NCBI RefSeq assembly: GCF_021538895.1
Contig: NZ_JADDRL010000015.1
Coordinates: 1-64,000, forward strand
Source: Streptomyces olivochromogenes
GTDB lineage: Bacteria; Actinomycetota; Actinomycetes; Streptomycetales; Streptomycetaceae
Length of the DNA: 64,000 bases
Direction: 5' to 3'
Translations under genes and position numbers: made by a program
Part shown: piece after piece, positions 25,174-34,402 of the stretch
How positions within the stretch are numbered: the stretch's first letter is position 1
How the letters are laid out: each line of letters opens with the position of its first letter
The notes under the pieces: generated by a model
Seen by the model: only the letters and a program-made list of their open reading frames with translations
What the model was told of the DNA's origin: nothing
Databases searched by the model: none

Positions 25174-26403
25174 ATGACGACGGCGACCAAGGCGACCCGG
25201 ACGCCTCCCGCCACCGAAACGACGAACACCGCCACGACCGACTCGACCGCCGCGACCGCGAGAAACCCTCCGTCCGCCGCCTCCCGGCCCTCGCTGCCCT
25301 CCCTCACCGGGCTGCGCTGGATGGCCGCGTTGCTGGTCTTCGGGCTGCACGTGCACAACTTCCGCTACTTCGGAGGCAGCGGCGGTCGCATCATGACGTG
25401 GGCCTTCGGCGGCGGCGCCACCGGAGTGTCGTTCTTCTTCGTGCTGTCCGGGTTCGTCCTGACGTGGTCAGCGCGCCCGCACGACCGCGCGCTCGCCTTC
25501 TGGCGACGGCGCGTCGCCCGCGTCTACCCGGTCCACCTCGCCACCGCGGCGATCGCCCTGGTCATGGCCTGCACGCTGACCCGCTGGCCGCTGCCCACGC
25601 TCTCCCAGGGCCTGGCCAACGTCGTGCTGATCCACTCCTGGTGGGGCCCGTGGTGGCAGACGCTGAACCCCGTCAGCTGGTCACTGGCCTGCGAGGCCTT
25701 CTTCTACGCCGCCTTCCCCGCGCTGCTCCTGGTCCTGCGCCGGGTCGGCGCCCGGGGCGCGGCGGCGCTGGGCGCGATCTCTGTCCTGACGGTGCTGCTC
25801 ATGGCCTGGGCCGACACGCACCACTGGCTGGGCCAGCAGCTCAGCTCCTTCCCGGCGGCCCGCCTGCCCGAGTTCGTGCTCGGCGTCTGCACGGCCCGGC
25901 TGGTGCTCCTCGGCCGCTGGCGCGGACCGGGGCTGGAGGCCTCGCTCGCCCTGGCGATCATCGGCTACTTCCTCGTCCCGCAGGTCAGCGACGGGTACCC
26001 GGCCGCCACCTGCCCCGTCATCGGCTTCGCCCTGCTCATCCCGGCGGCGGCTGTGGCGGACCTGCGGGGGCTGCCCTCGCTGTGGCGGCACCGCCCGCTG
26101 GTGAGGCTGGGGGAACTCTCGTTCGCCTTCTACATGATCCACCTCCTGGTGCTGCGCGCCGGCATCAGCGTGCTCGGCAACCGCCCCCGCTTCGGCCTCA
26201 CGACGGGCGTGGCCGTCACCGCCGCCGCGTTCACGGTGTCCCTCGCCCTGTCCTGGGTCCTGTACGAGGCGGTGGAAAGCCCGGCGCGACGGCTCCTGCT
26301 CCGCCGCCGCCGTACGTCGTCCAAGGCCGGCCCGAAGCCGCCTGCCACCCGGCCGGAACCGGCCCGGACCGGCAGCGGTGCCCCCGACGCGGGATCCGGC
26401 TGA
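25174..26403 (+). CDS. Acyltransferase-3 family membrane protein (OafA/YrhL-like)
   Basis: The 409-residue protein has the acyltransferase-3 pattern: a Thr/Ala-rich cytoplasmic N-terminus, then LTGLRWMAALLVFGLHVHNFRYFG with the conserved His, SFFFVLSGFVLTWS, an RRRVARVYPVH motif, and about ten hydrophobic helices ending in VLYEAVESPARRLLL. Such enzymes O-acetylate or O-acylate sugars, exopolysaccharides or natural products at the membrane. It stands alone next to the ribosomal protein group. A role in modifying the Dap product is possible but not supported. ATG 25174 lacks a strong ribosome binding site. Confidence 0.88.
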   Translation: MTTATKATRTPPATETTNTATTDSTAATARNPPSAASRPSLPSLTGLRWMAALLVFGLHVHNFRYFGGSGGRIMTWAFGGGATGVSFFFVLSGFVLTWSARPHDRALAFWRRRVARVYPVHLATAAIALVMACTLTRWPLPTLSQGLANVVLIHSWWGPWWQTLNPVSWSLACEAFFYAAFPALLLVLRRVGARGAAALGAISVLTVLLMAWADTHHWLGQQLSSFPAARLPEFVLGVCTARLVLLGRWRGPGLEASLALAIIGYFLVPQVSDGYPAATCPVIGFALLIPAAAVADLRGLPSLWRHRPLVRLGELSFAFYMIHLLVLRAGISVLGNRPRFGLTTGVAVTAAAFTVSLALSWVLYEAVESPARRLLLRRRRTSSKAGPKPPATRPEPARTGSGAPDAGSG

Positions 26404-26474
26404 GGGCCGCGCCGAGCACCGCCAAGCGCGTGACCGCCGGTTTTGGCGGTCCGTGCGCCGGGCAGGTGGTCCGC

Positions 26475-27134
26475 GTGCCCTCCTCCCCGCGACTGCGCTT
26501 CGACGGCTGGATCGCCGGCATCGGGACGGCCTCCGGCACACGCGTCATGGTGGGGCACTGGATGCGATCGCCGTTCGGGCCGTTCAGTGACGTGATGCTG
26601 GAACGAGCCGACGGGCACCGCGTGCTGTTCTCCCCGACCTGGGAGACGGCGGACTTCATCACCGGCACGTACACCTTCGACGACGTACAGGTAACGCCCG
26701 TACGAGTGAATGTCGTGGGACCGATCTGGGCCGTCGAGGCGGCCTCGCTCGGTCTGCGCCTGACCGTCGGACGGCGCGGCCTCCCGGGGTTCGTGCTGCG
26801 GGCCGTGCCCGGTGCCCTCGCCGCCTGGCCGGGCTGGACCGTGGTGACCGATCCGGCCGCACGACTGTGGCTGGGCGCGCGCACCCGCGGCTCCGCCGTG
26901 GACGGGCGACGCGAGTGGTACGGGGCGCGCGACCTGAGCCCGGTCATCTCGGCGACCGCCGTCAACGAGGGCCGGGTCCTCGGCCCGCTCGCCCCCGTCG
27001 AGCCCCCCGTACGGTTCGGATTCGGGTCGATGCCGCGGCGCCCCTGCGTCGTGCGGGTCACCACCACGGTGGGCCTGGAGCAGGAGGCGGAGGCCGAGGA
27101 GATCCTTCGCGCGGGAGAACGCCAGGGCGGCTAG
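26475..27134 (+). CDS. Conserved hypothetical protein
   Basis: This 219-residue protein starts at GTG 26475 (VPSSPRLRFDGWIAGIGT) and contains HWMRSPFGPFSDVMLERADG, TWETADFITGTYTFDDVQV and VNVVGPIWAVEAASLGLRL. It has no signal peptide or transmembrane helix. I recognise the layout from uncharacterised actinobacterial proteins but know no function. GTG 26430 is an alternative start. It follows the acyltransferase gene by 71 bp and may be cotranscribed. Confidence 0.7.
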   Translation: MPSSPRLRFDGWIAGIGTASGTRVMVGHWMRSPFGPFSDVMLERADGHRVLFSPTWETADFITGTYTFDDVQVTPVRVNVVGPIWAVEAASLGLRLTVGRRGLPGFVLRAVPGALAAWPGWTVVTDPAARLWLGARTRGSAVDGRREWYGARDLSPVISATAVNEGRVLGPLAPVEPPVRFGFGSMPRRPCVVRVTTTVGLEQEAEAEEILRAGERQGG

Positions 27135-27235
27135 GCTGACGCTTCGCCGCAATATTTGCATTTCGGACAGTCATCGCATTTGATGCGTTCCGCGCACCCC
27201 GCCGCCTCGGTGGACGGGCGACCCGGGAGGATCTC

Positions 27236-28711
27236 ATGACGGCAGCCGTGGACCCGGATCGCTCCGAGTGGGACGTGATCGTCCTCGGCGCCGCTGCGGC
27301 GGGGGAGAACGCCGCCCAGTACGCGAGCCAGTTCTCCGGCCTGTCCTCGGTGCTCGTCGAGGACGCCCTGGTCGGCGGCGAGTGCTCGTACTGGGCCTGC
27401 ATGCCCAGCAAGGCGCTGCTGCGCCCGGTCGAGGTGGTCGACGCGGCCGACCATCTGCCCGGTCTGACGGCGCGCCTGGACCCCGCCCCGGTGCTCGCCC
27501 GCCGCGACGCCGTGATCAACGGCCTGGACGACACCTCCCAGGTGAACTGGGCGCTGAACACCGGGATCGACGTGGTGCGCGGCTACGGGCGGCTGGCCGG
27601 TGAGCGCACGATCGTGGTCAGCGGGCCGGACGGCTCCGACCGGACGCTGACCGCCCGGCACGCCGTGGTCATCGACACCGGCTCCTGTCCGGCCGTACCG
27701 GACAACCCGGGGCTGCGTGCCGCGCTGCCGTGGACCTCACGCGATGTGACCACGATGCGCGAGGTGCCGCGCCGGGTGCTCGTCGTGGGCGGTGGCGTGG
27801 TCGCCTGCGAGGCGGCCACCTGGCTGCGGGGGCTGGGCGCCGCCGAGGTGACCCTCGCCCATCGCGGGGAGCGGCTGCTGGCCCGGAACGAACCGTTCGC
27901 GGGCACGCTGGTCGCTCAGGAACTGCGCGAGACGGGCGTACGACTGTGTCTCGGCCGCACCCTGGCCGAGGTGCGGCGGGCCGACGCGCAGGACACCGGC
28001 CGGGGCCGGGTGCACGGCGGAGCGGTGAGCGTGACCCTCGACGACGGCACCGTCATCGAGGCCGACGAGATCGTCGCGGCCACCGGCCGCACCCCGAACA
28101 CCGACGACATCGGCCTGGAGACCGTCGGCCTCTCCCCCGGCGGCTATCTCGACGTCGACGACCACCAGTCCGTACGGGGCGCCTCGGGCAGCTGGCTGTA
28201 CGCCATCGGCGACGTGTGCGGCCGGGCGCTGCTCACACACATGGGCAAGTACCAGGCCCGGATCGTCGGCGAGGTCATCGCGGCGCGCGCCGCCGGCTCG
28301 GCGGAGCTGCCGTCCTCGGCAGCCGGGCATGTGGGCCTGCCCCAGGTCGTCTTCACGAACCCGGAGGTCGGCAGCGCAGGCCTGACGGAACGGCAGGCGC
28401 GGGACGCCGGGATCGACGTCGAGGTCGTCGAGTACGACCTCGGCGCGCTCGCCGGCACCTATGTCATGCGCGCCGACTACCGCGGCCGGGCCAAACTCGT
28501 GGTGGACCGCGCTACGGACGTGGTGCTGGGAGCGACGTTCGCGGGCGCCGGCATCGCCGAACTCGTGCACTCGGCGACCACGGCGATCGTCGGCCGCCTC
28601 CCCGTGTCCACGCTGTGGCACGTCGTACCCAGCTACCCCACGGCGAGCGAGATCTGGCTGCGCCTGCTGGAGACACTGCGCACGCAGCGGCACGCGGCGC
28701 AGCACGCGTGA
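27236..28711 (+). CDS. FAD-dependent pyridine nucleotide-disulfide oxidoreductase
   Basis: The 491-residue protein belongs to the lipoamide dehydrogenase/mercuric reductase family: FAD-binding VIVLGAAAAGENAAQYA, redox pair in GGECSYWACMPSKALL, NAD(P)-binding VLVVGGGVVACEAATWL, the second FAD motif GSWLYAIGDVCGRALLTHMG, and a C-terminal interface domain with FTNPEVGSAGLT and HVVPSYPTASEIWL. The C-terminal His-Pro-like dyad region is replaced by PSYPTASE, similar to other actinobacterial members. The substrate is unknown. It is monocistronic; an A/T-rich leader (27135-27200) with GCAATATTTGC precedes it and GGGAGG provides the ribosome binding site. Confidence 0.9.
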   Translation: MTAAVDPDRSEWDVIVLGAAAAGENAAQYASQFSGLSSVLVEDALVGGECSYWACMPSKALLRPVEVVDAADHLPGLTARLDPAPVLARRDAVINGLDDTSQVNWALNTGIDVVRGYGRLAGERTIVVSGPDGSDRTLTARHAVVIDTGSCPAVPDNPGLRAALPWTSRDVTTMREVPRRVLVVGGGVVACEAATWLRGLGAAEVTLAHRGERLLARNEPFAGTLVAQELRETGVRLCLGRTLAEVRRADAQDTGRGRVHGGAVSVTLDDGTVIEADEIVAATGRTPNTDDIGLETVGLSPGGYLDVDDHQSVRGASGSWLYAIGDVCGRALLTHMGKYQARIVGEVIAARAAGSAELPSSAAGHVGLPQVVFTNPEVGSAGLTERQARDAGIDVEVVEYDLGALAGTYVMRADYRGRAKLVVDRATDVVLGATFAGAGIAELVHSATTAIVGRLPVSTLWHVVPSYPTASEIWLRLLETLRTQRHAAQHA

Positions 28712-28783
28712 CGAAGCACCCCGCGTCCCATTTGCTCGGGCGGCGGCTACTTTGTGCGGGCGGCGGCTACGCTGTCGAACCGG

Positions 28784-29140
28784 TCAGGGGCACGGCCCGC
28801 TGTCCGGCAGGTGCACCTTGGCCCACTCCCCCAGTTCCCGCAGGGCCGGTTCCAGCGCGGCGCCGGAAGCCGTGAGCCGGTAGGAGACGCGCAGGGGCGG
28901 CCCCTCGTCGACCTCGCGCACCACGAGGCCGGCGGCGCCGAGCTCGGTCAGCCGGTCGGAGAGCATGCGTTCGCTGATGCCGGGCACAGCCCTGCGCAGG
29001 TCCGCGAAGTGCGCGGGCTGCTCCACCAGCACGGCCACGATCGGGCCGGTCCATCGCTTTCCGAGCAACTGGAAGACGCGCGTGATGCCGCCGTCCACTT
29101 GCTTGCACGCTTCCACGTCGTGAGTCTGCTCGACCGCCAT
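28784..29140 (-). CDS. HxlR-family transcriptional regulator
   Basis: The 118-residue winged helix-turn-helix protein has the HxlR hallmarks: GGITRVFQLLGKRWTGPIVAVL, HFADLRRAVPGISERMLSDRL, ELGAAGLVVREV and SYRLTASGAAL. A Cys near the N-terminus (EACKQVDG) is common in redox- or quinone-sensing members. It is divergent from the azoreductase gene, the usual arrangement for HxlR repressors that sense quinones or diamide. ATG 29140 was chosen; the upstream extension to 29254 lies in the promoter region. Confidence 0.9.
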   Translation of the reverse strand: MAVEQTHDVEACKQVDGGITRVFQLLGKRWTGPIVAVLVEQPAHFADLRRAVPGISERMLSDRLTELGAAGLVVREVDEGPPLRVSYRLTASGAALEPALRELGEWAKVHLPDSGPCP

Positions 29141-29288
29141 GCCCCCAGGATACTGTGCCGTCGTACGGGGATGAAAAAAAGTAAGTCCCTGTGATATCCA
29201 TAGTTGAGTACGAAACCGCAGCACGTCCTGGGGATGTCCGTCACCCCTGGGCACGTGCGCCCGAACGACCGCTCATGGGAGACCCCCG
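29141..29288. promoter_or_regulatory. Divergent hxlR/azoR promoter region
   Basis: A/T-rich core at 29170-29216 includes GATGAAAAAAAGTAAGTCCC and GATATCCATAGTTGAGTACG. The GTAAGT/GAGTAC spacing around a central GATATC is the kind of loose inverted repeat HxlR proteins bind. Likely promoter sites for both genes lie here, but exact boxes are uncertain. Confidence 0.45.
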
Positions 29289-29939
29289 ATGGCCACACTC
29301 CTGCACATCGACTCGTCCGTGTTCCCCACCGCCGGCTCCGCGTCCCGCGCGGTGACGACCGCCTTCCGCAAGGCCTGGGAGGAGCAGCACCCCGAGGGCA
29401 CGGTGATCTACCGAGACCTCGCCGCCACCCCCGTGCCGCACATCACCGCCGACGCGCACACGGCCGGGTTCGCGGATCCCGCCGCGCACTCCCCCGAGCA
29501 GGCGGCGGCCTTCGCCGAGCGCGTGCGGCTCATCGAGGAGCTGGAGCGGGCGGACGCGGTGCTGATCGGCGCCCCGATGTACAACTACGCGATCCCGTCC
29601 ACCCTCAAGGCCTGGCTGGACAACGTGATCCTCTTCGGCCGCACCGCGGGCGAGACCCCCACCGCCAAGGGCACGCCGGTCACCGTCGTCGCCAGCCGCG
29701 GCGGTTCCTACGCCCCCGGCACCCCGAGGGAGTCGTTCGAGTTCGTCCAGAACTACCTGCGGGCGATCCTCGCCGACACCCTCGCCCTGGACCTGGACTT
29801 CATCGTCCCCGAGCTCACCATGGCCCCGCACAACCCGGCCATGGCCGAGCTGGTCCCGCTCTTCGAGGCCTCCCGCGAGCGGGCCCACCAGGAAGCGAGC
29901 ACGAAGGCGAAGTCCCTCGCCGAGCGCTTGGCCGCCTAG
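29289..29939 (+). CDS. azoR: FMN-dependent NADH-azoreductase / quinone reductase
   Basis: The 216-residue flavodoxin-fold protein matches AzoR: LLHIDSSVFPTAGSASRAVT binds FMN phosphate, and APMYNYAIPSTLKAWLDNVI and VVASRGGSYAPGTPRE complete the FMN pocket. Such enzymes reduce quinones and azo compounds with two electrons and protect against thiol-specific stress. Control by the divergent HxlR regulator is likely. A strong terminator follows at 30030-30060. Confidence 0.93.
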   Translation: MATLLHIDSSVFPTAGSASRAVTTAFRKAWEEQHPEGTVIYRDLAATPVPHITADAHTAGFADPAAHSPEQAAAFAERVRLIEELERADAVLIGAPMYNYAIPSTLKAWLDNVILFGRTAGETPTAKGTPVTVVASRGGSYAPGTPRESFEFVQNYLRAILADTLALDLDFIVPELTMAPHNPAMAELVPLFEASRERAHQEASTKAKSLAERLAA

Positions 29940-30029
29940 GGCCGCGCGGAAGAGGATGGTGGCGCCAACTGACGTCGACCCGGCCGTAGTTCCTCCGTAG
30001 GCTGGCGACCCGTCAGGGCCGGTGACACA

Positions 30030-30060
30030 CGGGGGCCGCGCAAGAACGCGGCCCCCGTTT
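30030..30060 (+). terminator. Rho-independent terminator after azoR
   Basis: CGGGGGCCGCG (30030-30040) and CGCGGCCCCCG (30047-30057) form a perfect 11-bp stem with loop CAAGAA, followed by TTT. Confidence 0.9.
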
Positions 30061-30109
30061 CTCGCGTCACCGCGCCGCCATGCCCCCAGCGCGCCCACAG
30101 AGGACACGG

Positions 30110-32050
30110 ATGCCGACCGCCAAACTTGTCAAGCACCTGACAGCAACAGGGGCCGCCCTCGCGCTCCTGACCACGGCATCGCCGGCGGTCGCCGCCCAGA
30201 GGCCCGCCACCCCCGACACCGCCGGCCGGACCACCGCCGCCGTCGCCGACGCCACCGCCCCGGCGGCCGACACCTGGCAGCCGCCGCTGTCCACCCGAGG
30301 CCGGTACATCGTCGACGCCCAGGGTCACCGCTTCCGCCTGAAGTCGGCCAACTGGGACGGCGCGCAGGGGTCGTGGACGGGCAGCGGCAGCACCGCCGAC
30401 CCCGCCGACCACCACGCGGGCCAGGTCTCCCACGGCATCCCGCTCGGCCTGGACCGGGCCCCGCTGTCCCAACTGCTCGCCGACTTCCACGCGCTCGGCA
30501 TCAACAGCATCCGGCTGCCGTTCTCCAACGAGATGATCCACGCGACGGCCCCGGTGCCGGACGCCGCCGTCGCGGCCAATCCCGGGCTGCGCGGCCGCAC
30601 ACCCCTGCAGGTCTACGACGCCGTCGTGTCCGCCCTCACCCGGGACGGCTTCGCGGTCATCCTCAACAACCACACCAACACCTCCCGTTGGTGCTGCGGC
30701 GTCGACGGCAACGAGCGCTGGAACAGCAGTCAGTCCACCCAGCAGTGGGCCGACGACTGGGTCTTCATGGCCCGCCGCTACGCCGCCGACCCCCGTGTCG
30801 TGGGCGCCGACCTCTACAACGAGGTGCGCCGTGACGTCTGGGACGACCCCACCTGGGGCCTGGGCGACGGCCACGACTGGTACGCCGCGGCGCAGGTCGC
30901 CGCGGACCGTATCCTCACCGAGGCCAATCCGAATCTGCTGATCGTGGTCGAGGGCATCAACTGGACCGGCATACCCGTCGACGGGCTCCCGCACGAGCGC
31001 CCCACCCTCGCCCCGGTGCGGACGCTCTCGCACACCCTCGTGGACGCCCACAAGCTGGTCTACTCCGCCCACTTCTACGGCTACACCGGCCCCCGGCACA
31101 GCGGCGCCACCGGCATGGGCGAGACCCACGACCCCCGCTACCAGGACCTGTCCCGCGACCAGCTCCACCAAGTCCTCGCCGACCAGGCGTTCTTCGTGAC
31201 CAGCGAGGGACAGCACTACACGGCGCCCGTGTGGATCAGCGAGTTCGGCATCGGGGCCAACGAGACCGGCGGCGCCGCCCGCACCTGGTTCGGCAACATC
31301 ACGGACTACTTCGCCGACCACGACACCGACTTCGCCTACTGGCCGCTGGTCGGCTGGGAGGGCCACGACGACTGGGCCCTGCTGCGCTACGACACGGCGG
31401 GGCGGCGCTCCGGCCTGCTCGACTCCGGCGACTGGCGCGCCACCGCCTGGAATCACCTGATGAGCGCACCGACGCGCACCGGCCCGGTCACGCCGGTGCC
31501 CGTCTGGCGCATGCTCGCCACCGACCACGGCGACGCCGTGGAGTCGCTGCGGGTGCGGGCCGGTGGTGACTGGGACTCCGGGGCCTACAAGGCCGCCTGC
31601 CCCGACGGCCTGCGCCTGATCGGACTCAGCCACACCGGCGGCCGTGGCCTGTGCACCGACACGACCGGCGGCGACCTGCGCGCCGCGGGCACCGCGCAGA
31701 CGGTCGTCACCGACGAGCGGTACGTGCCCGGGGGCGGCGACTGGGCCGGCGGCTACACCAAGTTCCAGTGTCCCGCCGGGCAGTTCCTCATCGGCTACAG
31801 CCGGCGCGGTGAGCGGGTGTCGGCGGCGCTGTGCGCACCCGCCGGCGTCGCCCTGGGCCGGGCCGGGCGGACCGTCTGGTTCGACCGCTCCGACAACCGG
31901 CCCGCGGACGGCGCCGGCGGCGACTTCGCCTCCGGCCACTACAAGGGGCAGTGCGCCGCCGACGAGTACGCGGCGGGCATCGCCTTCACCACCCGCCTGG
32001 GCAGCGCCCAGGGCCCCGCGGCCGTGCTGTGCGGCCCGCTGCGGCCCTGA
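30110..32050 (+). CDS. Secreted GH5-family glycoside hydrolase with C-terminal repeats
   Basis: The 646-residue precursor has a signal peptide (KHLTATGAALALLTTASPAVAA) and a GH5 TIM-barrel catalytic domain (about 60-455). The acid/base is E238 in GADLYNEVRRD and the nucleophile is E378 in VWISEFGIG. YIVDAQGHRFRLKSANWDG and GINSIRLPFSNEM are also typical of GH5 cellulases and mannanases. After residue 460 come three repeats of about 65 residues sharing D-W-x-x-G-x-Y-K-x-x-C-P-x-G-x-x-L-I-G. These may be a carbohydrate- or surface-binding module. ATG 30110 with AGAGGA upstream was preferred to ATG 30080. Substrate cannot be fixed from sequence. Confidence 0.9.
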   Translation: MPTAKLVKHLTATGAALALLTTASPAVAAQRPATPDTAGRTTAAVADATAPAADTWQPPLSTRGRYIVDAQGHRFRLKSANWDGAQGSWTGSGSTADPADHHAGQVSHGIPLGLDRAPLSQLLADFHALGINSIRLPFSNEMIHATAPVPDAAVAANPGLRGRTPLQVYDAVVSALTRDGFAVILNNHTNTSRWCCGVDGNERWNSSQSTQQWADDWVFMARRYAADPRVVGADLYNEVRRDVWDDPTWGLGDGHDWYAAAQVAADRILTEANPNLLIVVEGINWTGIPVDGLPHERPTLAPVRTLSHTLVDAHKLVYSAHFYGYTGPRHSGATGMGETHDPRYQDLSRDQLHQVLADQAFFVTSEGQHYTAPVWISEFGIGANETGGAARTWFGNITDYFADHDTDFAYWPLVGWEGHDDWALLRYDTAGRRSGLLDSGDWRATAWNHLMSAPTRTGPVTPVPVWRMLATDHGDAVESLRVRAGGDWDSGAYKAACPDGLRLIGLSHTGGRGLCTDTTGGDLRAAGTAQTVVTDERYVPGGGDWAGGYTKFQCPAGQFLIGYSRRGERVSAALCAPAGVALGRAGRTVWFDRSDNRPADGAGGDFASGHYKGQCAADEYAAGIAFTTRLGSAQGPAAVLCGPLRP

Positions 32051-32070
32051 GCGCCGTTCTCGTCCGACGA

Positions 32071-32112
32071 CCGTCGGCCCCGGGAAGCCGGAGGCGTCCC
32101 GAGGGCCGACGG
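32071..32112. terminator. Bidirectional terminator between GH5 and M4 genes
   Basis: CCGTCGGCC (32071-32079) pairs with GGCCGACGG (32104-32112), with further partial pairing of CCCGGGA/TCCCGAG inside. It lies between two convergent genes. Confidence 0.65.
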
Positions 32113-32131
32113 CCGGGGTGAGTGGGGCGGC

Positions 32132-34402
32132 TCAGGGCGTGAGCTGCCACCGCTCGATGTAGCCGACGTCGATCCCGGCGTGGTCCTGGACCCGCAACTT
32201 CCAGGTTCCGGAGGCGGGTTGGGCGGAGGCGTCGACGGTGAAGGTCTGGTCGACGTTGTCGGCGGAGCCGCCGCTGCGGTTGAGCAGTGCGTAGACGGTT
32301 CCGTCGGGGCCGACCAGGTCGACGGTCAGGTCACCCCGGTAGGTGTGCACGATCTTGACGTAGACCTGGGTGGTGGCCGAGGCGTTGCCGGTCCGGTCGG
32401 TGACGGTGATCGGGGATTCCACCGCGGCCCCGGCGTCGGGGATGTCGACCCGGGTGGCGTTGGCGTAGATGTGGGCCACCCGCCAGGTGAAGTGCACGGC
32501 GGCCGAGGCTCCCGTGTCGTCGGTCACGGTGACCGTGACGTCGCTGGTGCCGATGACGGTCGGCGTGCCGGAGATCAGACCGGTGTCGCTCATCGTCAGG
32601 CCGTCCGGCAGGCCGGTCGCCGCGTACGTGAGCTTCGCGCCGGAGTTGGTGGTGAACGCCTCCGTCTGGAGGGACACCGCCTGGTCGACCCCGCTGATCT
32701 GGTCGCCGATCGGGGCGACGTTGACGCCCGGGGCGATGCGGTTGCCCACGTCGATCGCCGCCCAGGCGTCGGCCACGGCGAGGTAGGTGGGGCTGTAGAC
32801 GCCGAAGAGGTCGCCGGCGGCCTGGAGGGTCGCGGTCCGGGCGCCCGCGTAGTTCGTGGTGGAGGTCATGTACGTGGTGAGGGCCCGGTACCAGACGCGC
32901 TGGGCGTTCTCGATGCCGATGCCGGTGACCGGCAGTCCGTCGTAGGTGGGGCTGTCGTAGGCGACCCCGTTGACGGTCTTCGCGCCGCTGCCCTCGGAGA
33001 GCAGGTAGAAGAAGTGGTTCGCCGGTCCGGAGGAGTAGTGGACGTCGATGCCGCCGAGGGAGGAGCTCCAGTAGTCGCGGGACGCGCCGTCCTTGGAGGG
33101 CTTGTCCATGTAACGCAGCGGTGTGCCGTCGCCGTTGATGTCGATCTTCTCGCCGACGAGGTAGTCGGGTACGTCGGCGGGCAGGTTGGTGTGGAACTCC
33201 ACGGCGGCGGCGAAGATGTCCGAGGTGGCCTCGTTGAGGCCACCCGACTCGCCGGAGTAGGTGAGGTTGGCGGTCGCGCTGGTGACGCCGTGGCTCATCT
33301 CGTGCGCGGCGACGTCGAGCGCGGTCAGCGGGTGCGAGTTGCCCGAGCCGTCGCCGTACGTCATGCAGAAGCAGGTGTCGGACCAGAAGGCGTTGACGTA
33401 GTTGCTGCCGTAGTGGGCCCTGCTGTAGGCGGCGACTCCGTCGTCGCGTATGCCGTTGCGGCCGAAGACGTCCTTGTAGTAGTCCCAGGTCGCCGCGGCG
33501 CCGAAGGCGACGTCCACGCCGGCGGTCTGACGGTTGCCCGCAGTTCCGTCGCCCCAGACATCGTTGTCGTCCGTGAACAGGGTGCCCGTGCCGGAGGTGC
33601 CCTGGTTCAGGTCGTAGGTGCGGTGTCCGGCGCGGTCGCCGTCCACGAGTTGGTACGTCGTACCGGAGAGCGTGGTGCCGAGCGGCACCGTTCCGCTGAA
33701 CTGGCCGGTGCCGGTGCCGGTCCGGACGCCCTGGTAGTGGAACAGGGGCTTGCCCGAGGCGGCGTCGGTGATCACATGGAGTTCGCTGGGTGTTCCGTCG
33801 TCCTGGAAGCCGCCGACCACCGACTCCCAGGCCAGGGTGGGGCGGGCACCGGCGGCCCAGACGACGAGCCGCGGCGCGCGGGCGACCGAGACGTGCTCGC
33901 CGCCCGCCTTCGCGGCCGCCGCGAGCGCGGTGGTCCTCGCCGTGGCCGACGGGATCCTCGGTGTGACGGTCGGCGGGGCGAGGGCGGTCCGGGTGCCCTT
34001 CGACACGGTGAGGCGGCCGTGCCGGGCGTGGACGACGAGGTCGCCGCCGAGGACCGGCAGGCCGGCGTAGGTCCGTTCGTAGCGGGTGTGGGTGGTGCCG
34101 TCGGCGTCCCGGGCGACGTCCTTGACGACGAGTTTCTCCTTGGCGCCGAGGCCGAGGGTCCTCGCCGTGGCGACGGTGCCGGCGGCGGCCCTTCTGACGA
34201 GTGCGGCGTGCTCGCGCGGCGAGAGCCGGGCGGGGGCCGCCGCGGACCGGGGGGTGGCCAGGATCTTCGCGTCGCCCCGACTGGCGGGGGCGGCGGAGGC
34301 GGTGCCGGTCTGGACACCGGCCGCGAGCAGGGTACTCACCGCGGTGAGTACCAAGGCCGTGGTGTATCCGGATCGTTGGGGATGACGTTCCTGCCGGAAC
34401 AA
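32132..34402 (-). CDS. Secreted M4 (thermolysin-like) neutral protease
   Basis: The 756-residue preproenzyme has a signal peptide (GYTTALVLTAVSTLLAAGVQTGTASA; quoted in part), an FTP/PepSY propeptide (YERTYAGLPVLGGDLVVHAR), and the M4 catalytic domain. Zinc ligands are H367-E-M-S-H371 with the downstream Glu of GGLNEATSDIFAAAVEF. The catalytic His region is GGIDVHYSSGPANHFFY. C-terminal to it are an Ig-like putative domain (QISGVDQAVSLQTEAF, GTSDVTVTVTDDTGAS) and a P-proprotein convertase domain (IPDAGAAVESPITVTDRTG) ending in IERWQLTP. The start is TTG 34402, chosen because GGAAGGAG lies 7 bp upstream and no ATG gives a sensible signal peptide. Confidence 0.9.
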   Translation of the reverse strand: MFRQERHPQRSGYTTALVLTAVSTLLAAGVQTGTASAAPASRGDAKILATPRSAAAPARLSPREHAALVRRAAAGTVATARTLGLGAKEKLVVKDVARDADGTTHTRYERTYAGLPVLGGDLVVHARHGRLTVSKGTRTALAPPTVTPRIPSATARTTALAAAAKAGGEHVSVARAPRLVVWAAGARPTLAWESVVGGFQDDGTPSELHVITDAASGKPLFHYQGVRTGTGTGQFSGTVPLGTTLSGTTYQLVDGDRAGHRTYDLNQGTSGTGTLFTDDNDVWGDGTAGNRQTAGVDVAFGAAATWDYYKDVFGRNGIRDDGVAAYSRAHYGSNYVNAFWSDTCFCMTYGDGSGNSHPLTALDVAAHEMSHGVTSATANLTYSGESGGLNEATSDIFAAAVEFHTNLPADVPDYLVGEKIDINGDGTPLRYMDKPSKDGASRDYWSSSLGGIDVHYSSGPANHFFYLLSEGSGAKTVNGVAYDSPTYDGLPVTGIGIENAQRVWYRALTTYMTSTTNYAGARTATLQAAGDLFGVYSPTYLAVADAWAAIDVGNRIAPGVNVAPIGDQISGVDQAVSLQTEAFTTNSGAKLTYAATGLPDGLTMSDTGLISGTPTVIGTSDVTVTVTDDTGASAAVHFTWRVAHIYANATRVDIPDAGAAVESPITVTDRTGNASATTQVYVKIVHTYRGDLTVDLVGPDGTVYALLNRSGGSADNVDQTFTVDASAQPASGTWKLRVQDHAGIDVGYIERWQLTP

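Noticed and set aside
27131..27200. Minus-strand CDDCPKCKYCG zinc-finger-like sequence
   Set aside because: It is the C-terminal tail of an antisense frame in the A/T-rich promoter of the FAD reductase gene, with no start of its own.
28740..28776. GGGCGGCGGCTAC repeated twice
   Set aside because: A short duplication between two genes without hairpin or operator character.
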